This document shows, in pieces, positions 42,559 through 51,872 of a stretch of DNA of 64,000 nucleotides (its first letter is position 1; every line of letters starts with the position of its first letter). The DNA comes from Acidithiobacillus ferridurans (lineage in GTDB: Bacteria; Pseudomonadota; Gammaproteobacteria; Acidithiobacillales; Acidithiobacillaceae), in contig NZ_AP018795.1 of the NCBI RefSeq assembly GCF_003966655.1, forward strand, positions 1,939,501 through 2,003,500, read 5' to 3'. Below the pieces are notes generated by a model that saw nothing but the letters and a program-made list of their open reading frames with translations, had not been told where the DNA came from and searched no databases. The position numbers and the translations under genes were made by a program.

Positions 42559-45048
42559 TCATCGGCTGGAAATCGGCCCCATCAGAGGTTGGTTTAGGCG
42601 ATCCACGAAATCGCGATGTCTCGGTGTATCGAACTCCAAGTGCTTATAGACCCTGATCTTGGCCCAATCCTCAATGAATATCCAAAGAATGCAATAGATC
42701 CATACTGCACCGGCCTCCCCCCAGGTGATAGAGGGCACCAGCCCCATGGGATAGACTACAAACAATGTCGCCGCGGCTTTGGTCAGAATGGCAGACCAAA
42801 GGAGTATCGCTGAGGGATAGGGTTTCTTCAAAAAAGAGCTACGCGTCCGCGCAATGAACAACGTCAAATGCCCGGCAACGGCAAGCTTGAGGAAAATCAG
42901 GGTTTGCAGATGCGGGATGCCCATGTGAAAGTAATCTTTGGCGATGAGCAGCATGCCAAAGGTTTCCACGACGCCGATGAGCCCCAGTACGGTGGACACC
43001 GTTAGGACGCGGTGCATGTCCCAGCGCACTGGTTTGGGATCCAGCCAGGTGTTATCGGTGGCGATAGCCATGATCGGCACATCATTAAAGAACGCCAGCA
43101 GGATGATCATGATGGCGGTGATCGGATAAAAGTCGAAAATCAGCATGGCCAGCACGACGAAGACCATGATTCGGATGGTTTCTACGATACGGTAAATCGC
43201 GTAGCTGTTCATGCGCTCGAAGATGCGGCGAGCCTCCTCCACAGCCCTGATGATGACATTCAGGCCTGGTGCCATCAGTACCAGAGCGGCGGCAGCCCTG
43301 GCGGCATCCGTGGCACCGGACACTGCGATACCCACGTCCGCTTGCTTGAGTGCCGGGGCATCGTTGACGCCGTCTCCGGTCATGGCCACCAAATAACCGT
43401 CGCTTTGCAACGCCTTGACGATGTCATACTTGTGTTCCGGAAAGACCTGGGCAAAGCCATCGGCGTCGGCGATTCTCTGCCGCAGTTGCGGTGGAAGATG
43501 GCCCCCATCCATCCTTTTGCCAAAAACCTCGTCGGCCGGAAGGATGTTCGTACCTAACCCCAATTGTCCGGCGATCTCCTTGGCAATGGCTCCGTTATCA
43601 CCGGTAACCATCTTGACGTGAATGCCGTGGGCCTCGGCTTGGGCGATGGTGTCCCGGGAGTCCTCCCGGGGTGGATCGAAGAGCGGAACGATACCGAGGA
43701 ACTGCCAGTCCTCCGACCCTGATTTGCGGGCCACACCCAAGGTGCGGTAACCCTTCCCGGCCAGGGCCTGCACACGCCCTTGCGTTTGCTGGAGCAAAGG
43801 TTTGGACAGATGGCAGAGGCCTAGGATCACCTGGGGCGCCCCCTTGGTCACGGTCCACTCCTGGCCGGAGGAGTCCTTCACCTGAGCTTCGGTGCGTTTG
43901 CCTACTGGATCAAAGGGGGTGAAGTGCGTTTGTTCCCAGCCCGCGAGAAGTTGGGGATCCTGGACCGCGCCGAGCACCGCCAGATCGATAGTGTCCTGAT
44001 CTTCCGCCTTGGAGGCCAGTGCCGCCGCGCGCAAGACGTCTTCTTCTCCAATACCGGCGGTCGGCTCCAGGGGGCCGAGGGTGAGTTTATTCTGTGTAAG
44101 GGTCCCGGTTTTGTCCGAGCATAGTATCTGCGCCCCGGCCATTTCCTCGATGGACTGTAGACGGGTGACGATGGCTTTCATGCGTGAGAGCCTTAAGGCG
44201 CCCAGGGCCATGGTCACGGACAGTACCGCAGGCATGGCCACCGGGATGGAGGCTACCGTCAAAATGAGGGCGAATTGCAGCAAGGTGAGGAAGGCTTGAC
44301 CGCGGAACATCTCCACAGTAATGAGCACGGCTACCAAGCCCAGAGCGATATAAATAAGGTAATCGCCGATCCGCAAGACGGCCTTCTGGAAATGGGATAC
44401 GGCGCCGGCTTTTTGGACAAGGCCCGCCGTCTTGCCAAAAAAGGTATTCATCCCGGTGGCGGTGATCACGGCCACCATCTCGCCTTGCTTGACGATGGTG
44501 CCGGAATACGCCACGTCGGCCACCTTCTTGCTCACTGGCAGGGATTCTCCGGTCAGCGCCGACTGGTCTGCGCTGAGATAATCTCCTTCCAGCAATTGTA
44601 CATCCGCAGGGATGATGTCTCCCAGGCGGATACGGATGACGTCGCCAGGTACCAGATCCGCTGCCAGAATCTCTTGCCATTGGTTGTCCCGTAACACACG
44701 GGCTTTGAGGGCCAACTGACTCTTGAGCGCCTCCAGGGCGCTACTGGCCTTGTATTCCTGCCAAAAGCCAATGCCTGCGTTAAAGAGTAGCAGCAATGAA
44801 ATAATAGTCAGGTCGGCCCAGTGGCCCACCGCGGCGGACAGAATGGCCGCCACCTCGATCATCCAGGGTATCGGGCCCCAGAAGTAATGCAGAAAGCGCA
44901 TGAGAGGACTGACTTTCTTTTCCTGGAGGGCGTTTGGTCCGTATTGCTGCAAACGCTGTTGTGCTTCGTTGCTTGTCAGCCCGGCTGGACTGGCGTGCAA
45001 ATCGGCCAGAGTCTTTTCGATAGGCGGGGTCTTATCCGGATCGGTCAC
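42559..45048 (-). CDS. Plasma-membrane-type H+-ATPase (P3A ATPase), island copy
   Basis: This P-type ATPase has about 829 residues. The actuator loop has LTGESLPV, the phosphorylation site is CSDKTGTLTQNK, and the hinge is MTGDGVNDAPALKQADVGIA. Helix 4 reads TVASIPVAMPAVLSVTMALGA. The absence of metal-binding CPC and the ATDAARAAAALVL segment match proton pumps common in acidophiles. A GTG at 45048 is preferred because AGGAG lies 6 bases upstream. An ATG at 45087 adds 13 residues but has no ribosome site. It would expel protons or build potential at low pH. Confidence 0.9.
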   Translation of the reverse strand: MTDPDKTPPIEKTLADLHASPAGLTSNEAQQRLQQYGPNALQEKKVSPLMRFLHYFWGPIPWMIEVAAILSAAVGHWADLTIISLLLLFNAGIGFWQEYKASSALEALKSQLALKARVLRDNQWQEILAADLVPGDVIRIRLGDIIPADVQLLEGDYLSADQSALTGESLPVSKKVADVAYSGTIVKQGEMVAVITATGMNTFFGKTAGLVQKAGAVSHFQKAVLRIGDYLIYIALGLVAVLITVEMFRGQAFLTLLQFALILTVASIPVAMPAVLSVTMALGALRLSRMKAIVTRLQSIEEMAGAQILCSDKTGTLTQNKLTLGPLEPTAGIGEEDVLRAAALASKAEDQDTIDLAVLGAVQDPQLLAGWEQTHFTPFDPVGKRTEAQVKDSSGQEWTVTKGAPQVILGLCHLSKPLLQQTQGRVQALAGKGYRTLGVARKSGSEDWQFLGIVPLFDPPREDSRDTIAQAEAHGIHVKMVTGDNGAIAKEIAGQLGLGTNILPADEVFGKRMDGGHLPPQLRQRIADADGFAQVFPEHKYDIVKALQSDGYLVAMTGDGVNDAPALKQADVGIAVSGATDAARAAAALVLMAPGLNVIIRAVEEARRIFERMNSYAIYRIVETIRIMVFVVLAMLIFDFYPITAIMIILLAFFNDVPIMAIATDNTWLDPKPVRWDMHRVLTVSTVLGLIGVVETFGMLLIAKDYFHMGIPHLQTLIFLKLAVAGHLTLFIARTRSSFLKKPYPSAILLWSAILTKAAATLFVVYPMGLVPSITWGEAGAVWIYCILWIFIEDWAKIRVYKHLEFDTPRHRDFVDRLNQPLMGPISSR

Positions 45049-45610
45049 GGCGTTCTCCTGTGAAGATGGTGCAGATACATTCGGCAAATTTTAAATTGTC
45101 CGAAAAATTTTCATCGTTCTGTGATGCCTCGGTTAGCCCATCGCGGCAATGACTTGGAAGGAGGCCACTGAGCCGTGTCGGGGAAAATGATCTCCTCGTA
45201 TAGCACAAGGGAACCTTGGGGCGGATGCTTCCGCCACTGCGTCCCAGTCGACTAACGCTATGGAAATAATGGCCATTATGTGCCTTCCGGTCGATGGATA
45301 TCGATGTTCTTCCCCTGGACGCGCGCCAGATCATCAGCTGATATGATGTGGTTGGCCAGTACAATAAAAAACTTGCGCAGGAACCGGATGGACATCGAAT
45401 TAATTGCCCAGGCTGCAAACCAAGAAGGATTGTGTGGTCTGATCTGGTCCGGGTCTGGGGTCTGGGGTCTGGGCGATGAGAAAACTACGATTATCTAGAG
45501 CCTGCGAGGCACATGCCATGTAAGGGTTCGCAGAGTCCGGGGCCGGGTGATGTGCTAGTCTGTTTATGACAGACGCGTCGATGGTTTCCATAAAAATTCT
45601 CCCGGAGGAT
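45049..45610. other. Long intergenic region between the H+-ATPase and rpoS-like genes
   Basis: About 560 bases lack a supported gene. Short frames (for example at 45280-45498) show no recognisable protein. It should contain the H+-ATPase promoter. Confidence 0.4.
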
Positions 45611-46564
45611 TTACTGCAACTCAGCATATTGGCGCAACAGCTCCAATGCCTCCTCCTGAAGCTGTCTGACCCGTTCGTGACTTACGCCCAACTCTTTGCT
45701 GATTGCGGATAATGTCTCCCCTTCTTCGCCGTCCATACCAAAACGGCGGATCAGGACGGTACGATGTCGCATGTCCAAACGCAGGAGGGCTCGCTGAATC
45801 TGTCTCTGGACGTCCTGTTCCTCCAGGGAGGTCTCCAGGCCCGACTGATCGGCATCCACCAATGTCTGAGCCAAAGATGGGCTACCCTCCCATCGGGAGG
45901 GCGCATCCAGACTGACCATATGGCGGTCCTGCTGGAGACAGTCTTTTACATGGGCGACGGACTTGCCCATGACCTGCGCCACTTCCTCTACGCGAGGTTC
46001 GCCCTGCATCGTTTGTGCGATTTGCCGGGAACTGCGCAGCACCGCGCTGAGATTTTTGATGATATGGATCGGCAAACGTACCACCCGCGACTGGTTCATG
46101 ATGCCGCGCTCGATTCCCTCGCGAATCCACCAGGCGGCATAGGTGGAAAACCGAAATCCCCGCGCCGGATCAAATAATTCCGCAGCACGGATCAGTCCGA
46201 GATTCCCCTCTTCAATGAGATCGAGGAGCGGAAGGGTGTGCTGCCGTTGGTAGCGGCGCGCAATGCGGACGACGAGACGGAGGTTGCATTCCACCAGGCG
46301 ATTGCGTGCCGCGAGATCGCCTTGTTGTATCTTGAGGCCCAGGGAGACCTCCTCCTCCGCCGTGAGCAGGGGGTTGTGGCCGATTTCCTGCAGATAGAGT
46401 CTTATGGCGTCAACATGATCGGGAGGTCCGGCTTCCCAGGCAAGGTCGGCTGTTGAGTCGAATTCCGGTGTTTCAGGCCTGAGGCAGGCTTCGCCCTGTC
46501 CAACCTCGGTTATTTCTTCTTCAAGAGTGTCCGGAATGTCCCAGTCGGTATCCCCTGTCAACAT
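45611..46564 (-). CDS. rpoS: RpoS-like group 2 sigma-70 factor
   Basis: This 317-residue sigma factor has DAIRLYLQEIGHNPLLTAEE (region 1.2), then NLRLVVRIARRYQR and DLIEEGNLGLIRAAELFDPA (2.1-2.2), then FRFSTYAAWWIREGIERGIM (2.3-2.4), and region 4 with TLSAISKELGVSHERVRQLQ. The order and length match RpoS rather than RpoD or RpoH. ATG 46564 is chosen because AAGGA lies 6 bases upstream. A TTG at 46570 is less likely. The gene lies at the right edge of the inserted segment, without the usual nlpD neighbour. Another copy may exist elsewhere in the genome. Confidence 0.85.
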   Translation of the reverse strand: MLTGDTDWDIPDTLEEEITEVGQGEACLRPETPEFDSTADLAWEAGPPDHVDAIRLYLQEIGHNPLLTAEEEVSLGLKIQQGDLAARNRLVECNLRLVVRIARRYQRQHTLPLLDLIEEGNLGLIRAAELFDPARGFRFSTYAAWWIREGIERGIMNQSRVVRLPIHIIKNLSAVLRSSRQIAQTMQGEPRVEEVAQVMGKSVAHVKDCLQQDRHMVSLDAPSRWEGSPSLAQTLVDADQSGLETSLEEQDVQRQIQRALLRLDMRHRTVLIRRFGMDGEEGETLSAISKELGVSHERVRQLQEEALELLRQYAELQ

Positions 46565-46648
46565 GGCCAATCCTTTGCGCTGGATTCAGGCCGTCGTTGA
46601 GGAAGACACCGTGATGCGCGCGATATTCGACCCGCGCTCCAGACCGAA

Positions 46649-46860
46649 GAGGAAATCTGACCGAAGAAGAAGGCATTATGCATCAGACCGATCAGGCGCC
46701 GGAAAGCGACCGCACCCAAGCCCGCGACAATCCCCACAAAGAACGCCAGCACCAGATGAAAGGCCGGGTTCGTCCGAAACACCCCCTGCCATCCCTGGAC
46801 GTTGCGTTCCATAACGAGGGTATCCATGTTGGCAGGCAGGGAAGCATCGTTGACCATCAC
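46649..46860 (-). pseudogene. ClC transporter, N-terminal fragment
   Basis: From ATG 46860 the first 71 residues match the ClC-CBS protein encoded at 35621-37471, up to FGQISSS. The frame then enters unrelated DNA next to the rpoS-like gene. It is a by-product of the repeat. Confidence 0.9.
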
Positions 46861-47022
46861 TACACTCCCGGGACTTGTTTTTTGAAACTATGCTATTCTT
46901 GTTGCCAAAGCAAATCGAGTTAATCGAAAACAATATCGGAGGACCCGATGAAGATAGATGCCGAGCAGTTGCTCACCCTCCTCGCGGTTGCAGAAACCGG
47001 CAGTGTCAGCGAAGCCGCGCTA
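46649..47022. repeat. 374-bp direct repeat, right copy
   Basis: This is the partner of 37260-37633 at an offset of 9389 bases. Its outer side continues into the complete lysR gene. Its inner side breaks the ClC gene after about 71 codons. The mismatches are clustered in the promoter region (three near 46867-46876) and two in lysR. Confidence 0.95.
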
Positions 47023-47841
47023 CGCCTGGAGCGAGGACAACCGGCCATCTCGGAACGCCTGCATAAACTGACGCGGGAAATTGGCGAGCCTTTATATGTC
47101 CGTGAGGGCGGTGGCATTCAGCTGACGCCCGTCGGCCAAGCATTGATTCCCGATATCCGGCAGTTGCGCGCCAAGTTACAAGATATTGAGAATCTGCTCC
47201 TGCGCCAAAAATCCTTGCAAGCGGGAGAACTTCACATCGCTTCTACCAGCCTGATTGCTAATTATTTACTACCGCAATATTTGCAAAGTTTTCAAAGCCA
47301 GAATCCAGGAGTCAATCTCTACATAAAGAGCGGCGTGACCTATTGGGGAGACATCAATCTTTCCAAACTGGACGTCTTCTTTTTTGAAGGAGAGATGGAT
47401 ATACCGCATCTACCCGATAGTTATGAAATACAACCGTGGTTGACCGGAGAAATCGTTGCGGTCATGCCCAAAACCCATCCGCTGGCGTCAGTGTCGGTGC
47501 TGAGCTTGGAAGACATACAACCTTTTCCTGTGGTATGGAGAGAACCTTCTTCCGGAGTTCGAAGGAGACTGGAGAAGGCGTTCAGACAAAAGAACATTGT
47601 GCCCGCGCACTTCATTGAGGTGGCCGATGTGGAATCCGTGGGGGCCATGGTAAAGGCTGGCTTGGGAATAGGCTTTATGACCCATACGGTTTTTGAACAG
47701 AGACCGGACTGGGATCTGCTGTATAAACCCCTCTCATCCTCCCAACTGATCTGGAGGAGTTTCATGGCTATTCCCAACCCGGCAAGGCGTTCCCGCGCCT
47801 TGTCGGTTTTTTTGGACCTTATGGGTTCTATACCGTTCTGA
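46948..47841 (+). CDS. LysR-type transcriptional regulator
   Basis: This 297-residue protein has an N-terminal winged helix-turn-helix (LLAVAETGSVSEAALRLERG, then QPAISERLHKLTREIGEPLY) and a LysR effector-binding domain from about residue 90. GGAGG lies 5 bases before the ATG. It is divergent from the ClC fragment. In the uninterrupted ancestral arrangement it would face the full ClC gene and probably regulate it. The effector is unknown. The C-terminus is complete. Confidence 0.92.
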   Translation: MKIDAEQLLTLLAVAETGSVSEAALRLERGQPAISERLHKLTREIGEPLYVREGGGIQLTPVGQALIPDIRQLRAKLQDIENLLLRQKSLQAGELHIASTSLIANYLLPQYLQSFQSQNPGVNLYIKSGVTYWGDINLSKLDVFFFEGEMDIPHLPDSYEIQPWLTGEIVAVMPKTHPLASVSVLSLEDIQPFPVVWREPSSGVRRRLEKAFRQKNIVPAHFIEVADVESVGAMVKAGLGIGFMTHTVFEQRPDWDLLYKPLSSSQLIWRSFMAIPNPARRSRALSVFLDLMGSIPF

Positions 47842-47844
47842 TAA

Positions 47845-47990
47845 GCCTTAATACGGTAGACGCCGTGAGAACATGATGCATGTCCCAATGTACACAGTAC
47901 AGGTTGGGGATCCAGCCAGGTGTTGTCGGTGGTGATGGTCATGATCGGCACATCATTGGCGCCGTCTCCGGTCATACTCAGCAGTTAGCC
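47845..47990 (-). pseudogene. Internally deleted H+-ATPase scar
   Basis: The minus strand reads MTGDGANDVPIMTITTDNTW followed by LDPQPV. This joins the GDGVND hinge motif of the H+-ATPase directly to the later NDVPIMAIATDNTW segment, with everything between deleted. It is closer to the ATPase encoded at 42559-45048 than to the intact one that follows. Only about 45 codons remain. Confidence 0.8.
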
Positions 47991-47997
47991 ATCTGTT

Positions 47998-50427
47998 TCA
48001 ATGTGTTGGCGACTTGCGATAGGCCTCCAGTGTCCGGTAAGCGATGATCTTGGCCCCGCTATTGACGAAGAACCATGCCAGGGAGTAGGCCCATACCAGC
48101 AGGGCATAGCCCCAGCCGATGGGGGGAATGAGCCAGCCGTAGACGGCGGCGAAGGTACCGATGATCTTCGTAGCAATCGTGACGTTGAAGAAACTCCAGC
48201 TCGGCCAGGGCCGCTGCCAGATGGCGCCGGTGTTGCGGGTCAGGAAGATGGTCAGGTGGCCGGCCACCAGCAGCTTCAGGAAAATCAGGGTGCGGATGAC
48301 GCCCGCCGGTAAATGCAGGTAGGTTTCGGCAATCCAGAACAGGAAAAATGAGGCGACGACGCCCAGTACGCCGAGAAGGATGGAGATGATCAGCACCCGT
48401 GTCATATCCCAGCGTACCGGCTGGGGCGCCGTGGGGGCGTTGTCGTAAGCGATCATCATGATGGGAAAATCATTGAGCAGGGCGATCATGACGATCATCA
48501 CGGCGGTGACTGGATAGAAGTCGAACACCAGGATCGACAGGGTCATGAAGAGCAGGACCCGGATCGTCTCGGCGATCCGGTAGATGGCGTAGCTGTTCAT
48601 CCGGGCGAAGATCCGGCGCGCCTCCTGGACGGCGCCGACGATGACCGTCAGGCCGGGTGCGGTGAGCACCAGATCGGCCGCAGCGCGGGCGGCGTCGGTG
48701 GCGCCGCTGACGGCGATGCCGACATCGGCCTGCTTCAATGCGGGGGCGTCGTTGACGCCGTCTCCGGTCATGCCGACGATATGGCCCCTGGCCTGTAACG
48801 CCTTGACGATGGCGAACTTATGCTCCGGAAAGACCTGGGCGAAACCGTCGGCCTTTTCGGCCTGGACCTGTGCGGCGTTGGCATCCGTAGAGAGGGCTTC
48901 AGCCGGAACGATGCTTTGCCCCAGATGCAGCAGCATGGAGACCTGTTTGGCGATGGCCAGATGATCGCCGGTGACCATCTTGATTTCGATCCCCATCCGC
49001 TGGCCCGCGGCGATGGTTTGCGCCGAATCTTCCCGCGGTGGGTCGAACAAGGGCAAGAGGCCGAGGAAGCGCCAGGCACCATCCTCATCCTTTCGGGCCA
49101 CTCCCAGGGTGCGGTAGCCCTTTCCCGCCAGGGCATCGATCTGGCGGGTGACTGTCTGCCTGATGCCGACATCCGGCTGCGCCAGATCCAGGATGACCTG
49201 CGGAGCGCCCTTGGCTACGCGAAAGCGCTCGACGCCTGCCGCCACCTCCGCCTCACTGCGCTTGCTTACCGGATCAAAGGGTTGATATTTCAGGACGGAA
49301 TAGGAAGCCAACGGGGCGGAGACGGGCAAGCCGCCCAGCACAGCGGTGTCGATGGGGTCGCCGGTATCCCGCTCGGAGGCTAAAGCGGCGGCGAGGATCA
49401 GTTCCTCCGCATCGCGGGCCCCGATCACTACGGGTTCACCGAGGGTGAGGCGGTTCTGGGTGAGGGTGCCGGTCTTGTCGGCGCAGAGCACATCCATGCC
49501 GGCCATCTCCTCGATGGCCACCAGACGCGAGACGATGGCCTTCAGCCGCGCCAACCGCTCCGCCCCGACGGCCATGGTCACCGACAAGACGGCGGGAAGG
49601 GCGACGGGGATGGCGGCCACGGTCAGGACCAGGGCAAAGAGGATCGTCCGGATCATGGGTTCATGACGGATCGCCAGAGCCACGAAGAGGATCACCGCGA
49701 TCAGAACCAGCGCCGAAACGATCAGGAAGTTTCCGATGGCGAGCACTGCCTTGCGGAAATGGGAGACGCTCTCCGCCCGCTCCACCAGTTGCGCGGTCTT
49801 GCCGAAAAAGGTCTGCAGACCCGTCGCGGTCACCAAGCCCTGCATCTCGCCCTTGCCGACGATGGAACCGGAATAGGCGCTATCTCCCCGGCCCTTGTCC
49901 ACCGGCAGGGATTCCCCCGTCAGGACCGATTGATCGACACTGAGGTAATCGCCGCTCAGCAGCAGCACATCGGCCGGAACGATGTTTCCCAGCTTCAGCA
50001 GGATGATGTCGCCCGGCACCAGGTCCTGCGCGGCGATCTCCTGCCACAGGCCGTCGCGCAGGACCCGCGCCCGCAACGCCAGCTTCCGTTGGAGCATGGC
50101 GATGGCGTTGCCGGCCTTGTGTTCCTGCCAGAAGCCCACGCCAGCGTTTACCAGCAGGAGGGTCATGATGATGGCGAAGTCCGCCCAATGTGCCACCACG
50201 GCGGAAAGCACCGCGGCGATTTCGATCATCCAGGGAATGGGACCCCAGAAATAGCCCAGAAACTGGCAGATCGGGCTGAGGCGCTTTTCGGGGATGGCGT
50301 TTGCCCCATATTGGGCCAGGCGACGGGAGGCCTCCGCTGCTGACAAACCGCGCCGGGTATCGCTCTGCAATTGCCGGACGACCGCCGGAATGTCGGGAGC
50401 ACTTGTCGGGTCAGGATTGATTGTCAT
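47998..50427 (-). CDS. Plasma-membrane-type H+-ATPase (P3A ATPase), second copy
   Basis: This 809-residue proton pump has LTGESLPVDKG (actuator), CADKTGTLTQNRLTL (phosphorylation), MTGDGVNDAPALKQADVGIA (hinge) and TVAAIPVALPAVLSVTMAVG (helix 4). ATG 50427 is chosen over the upstream start at 50490 because AGGAGG lies 8 bases before it. It is similar in layout to the pump at 42559 but clearly diverged, so it is not a recent duplicate. It stands alone. Confidence 0.92.
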   Translation of the reverse strand: MTINPDPTSAPDIPAVVRQLQSDTRRGLSAAEASRRLAQYGANAIPEKRLSPICQFLGYFWGPIPWMIEIAAVLSAVVAHWADFAIIMTLLLVNAGVGFWQEHKAGNAIAMLQRKLALRARVLRDGLWQEIAAQDLVPGDIILLKLGNIVPADVLLLSGDYLSVDQSVLTGESLPVDKGRGDSAYSGSIVGKGEMQGLVTATGLQTFFGKTAQLVERAESVSHFRKAVLAIGNFLIVSALVLIAVILFVALAIRHEPMIRTILFALVLTVAAIPVALPAVLSVTMAVGAERLARLKAIVSRLVAIEEMAGMDVLCADKTGTLTQNRLTLGEPVVIGARDAEELILAAALASERDTGDPIDTAVLGGLPVSAPLASYSVLKYQPFDPVSKRSEAEVAAGVERFRVAKGAPQVILDLAQPDVGIRQTVTRQIDALAGKGYRTLGVARKDEDGAWRFLGLLPLFDPPREDSAQTIAAGQRMGIEIKMVTGDHLAIAKQVSMLLHLGQSIVPAEALSTDANAAQVQAEKADGFAQVFPEHKFAIVKALQARGHIVGMTGDGVNDAPALKQADVGIAVSGATDAARAAADLVLTAPGLTVIVGAVQEARRIFARMNSYAIYRIAETIRVLLFMTLSILVFDFYPVTAVMIVMIALLNDFPIMMIAYDNAPTAPQPVRWDMTRVLIISILLGVLGVVASFFLFWIAETYLHLPAGVIRTLIFLKLLVAGHLTIFLTRNTGAIWQRPWPSWSFFNVTIATKIIGTFAAVYGWLIPPIGWGYALLVWAYSLAWFFVNSGAKIIAYRTLEAYRKSPTH

Positions 50428-50724
50428 AAGGACCGCCTCCTGGTCGGCTCTGGCATTTGCACCACCTTCCAGGTAGTCGTTGTGCCGCAAGTATTAAATA
50501 TACGGCATGCCTGTCCTTAAGTATCTTTCGACGTCTCACGTGGTCGAGCCGCATCAAACGTATCATGGCGCCACCGTCACCGGCGTACCTCAATGATCTG
50601 ATCCAAGTTTACTTTCTTCCATTACCCAGCGGTGCGAGAAGCCCTGCCTGAAATCCTGTTTGTTCACCTGAAATAGCTATTACAATGGACGCACTCATCA
50701 ACCCAAGGCTGAGGGAGTTGGGCC

Positions 50725-50745
50725 AAGGCCATGCGCGTTGGCCTT
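50725..50745 (+). terminator. Terminator-like hairpin
   Basis: AAGGCCA (50725-50731) pairs with TGGCCTT (50739-50745) around a 7-base loop, followed by TTCGTTTT on the + strand. No + strand gene clearly ends here. The 300 bases between the ATPase and higA hold nothing else recognisable. Confidence 0.4.
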
Positions 50746-50801
50746 TTCGTTTTCGGGCAGCTATAACTGTCTATCGTATTTTTGTGCGCTCGGGTTGTCG
50801 G

Positions 50802-51119
50802 TCAGGCGGCTTGCTCGGGCTTGTGAATGGCCGCCAGTTCTTCGGCCAACCGACGTTCCGCAATGGTCAAATCGTAAGCCTGTTGCATGCGTAGCCATAT
50901 CCCCGGCCCGTTACCCAGATACTTGCCGATACGCAAGGCCATCTCTGGGGTAATGCCTTTGCGCTCGGACAGGATGCCGTGAACGGTCTGGCGCGAGACC
51001 CGCAGGCCACGGGCAAACTCTGCTACAGAGATATCCAGTGCAGGCAGTACCTCCTCCCGCAATATCTCGCCCGGATGCGTCGGTGTCCGGTCCACCTGCT
51101 CAACGGTCATTTCGTCCAT
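50802..51119 (-). CDS. higA: HigA-family antitoxin (XRE helix-turn-helix)
   Basis: This 105-residue protein starts MDEMTVEQVDRTPTHPGEIL. The HPGEILREEVLPALDIS block and the helix-turn-helix VAEFARGLRVSRQTVHGILS are typical of HigA/VapI antitoxins. ATG 51119 follows a GGGGGTG ribosome-site-like sequence. It lies 16 bases downstream of the higB toxin gene, the toxin-first order characteristic of higBA. It should bind its own promoter and neutralise HigB. Confidence 0.9.
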   Translation of the reverse strand: MDEMTVEQVDRTPTHPGEILREEVLPALDISVAEFARGLRVSRQTVHGILSERKGITPEMALRIGKYLGNGPGIWLRMQQAYDLTIAERRLAEELAAIHKPEQAA

Positions 51120-51135
51120 CGGACACCCCCTGTCC

Positions 51136-51411
51136 TTAATGGTAATTCTCCAGATCAACGCGCCAGGCATCTCCTTCACGCCACTCGAAGGTGATGCAAT
51201 AGGGTCCATTCACATAAACCGTGTACCGCTTCGGTTTCCCCTCCAAAGCATGGAAGTCGAAACCTGGCACGTTCAACTCCTCCGGGGATACTGCAGCGTT
51301 TATGGCATCGAGTCTGCGCTTGCAGCGGGTCACCAAATCCGCACCGACTTTCGCCGATTGACCCGTCTCGAAAACCTGCTTGAGGCCCTTATGCACAAAA
51401 CTTCGTATCAA
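51136..51411 (-). CDS. higB: HigB-family mRNA interferase toxin
   Basis: This 91-residue RelE/HigB-fold protein has SFVHKGLKQVFETGQSAKV and RCKRRLDAINAAVSPEELN at the N-terminus, VPGFDFHALEGKPKRYTVYV centrally, and YCITFEWREGDAWRVDLENY at the end. It would cut mRNA on ribosomes when HigA is degraded. It is intact and paired with higA. Frequent horizontal transfer is known for this family. Confidence 0.92.
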   Translation of the reverse strand: MIRSFVHKGLKQVFETGQSAKVGADLVTRCKRRLDAINAAVSPEELNVPGFDFHALEGKPKRYTVYVNGPYCITFEWREGDAWRVDLENYH

Positions 51412-51722
51412 GTGGAACCCTCGGAGAGGTTGTTACCGCCCTGTTGAAAATTACACCGCAGTGTCATAGGTGTCAATCATCTGTTGACAGTCGCTGGCGC
51501 ACGCCTTGCCCACAAACTTCATCGCCTTGGCTCAGCCAGGGGAAATGCGGGGAGTGAGGGAAGCGGAAGACGTCGGTCATGATGGTATGGAAACAGTGAA
51601 TTTTATCCCTATTCCCGCGATTGGATGGGGACGAAAACAGTTGAAGGCCCCTATCTGTAAGGGTTTCCGTATAATGGTCTCGACGAAAAGACTCACCTAC
51701 AGGGAGATTTACAGGAGGGCCG

Positions 51723-51872
51723 ATGCAGAAAATGGCACGAACCGTGCTGCCTTTCCAGCTTGCCGCGACGGAAGAATCCATGACGGCATAATCGGGGCTG
51801 GTGTTATTGGGCGAGTTTGCCCAAGGTGCGGGTCTGCATCGCTGGCTGGAGCGGGAGATGCCCAAACCCGGC
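51723..51872 (+). pseudogene. IS1380-family transposase N-terminal remnant
   Basis: From ATG 51723 the frame reads MQKMARTVLPFQLAATEESM, a TAA stop at 51789, and then SGLVLLGEFAQGAGLHRWLE and REMPKPG. This matches the N-terminus of IS1380-type transposases. The transposase is cut after about 50 codons and joins a UbiB remnant. AGGAGGG precedes the start. Confidence 0.6.
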
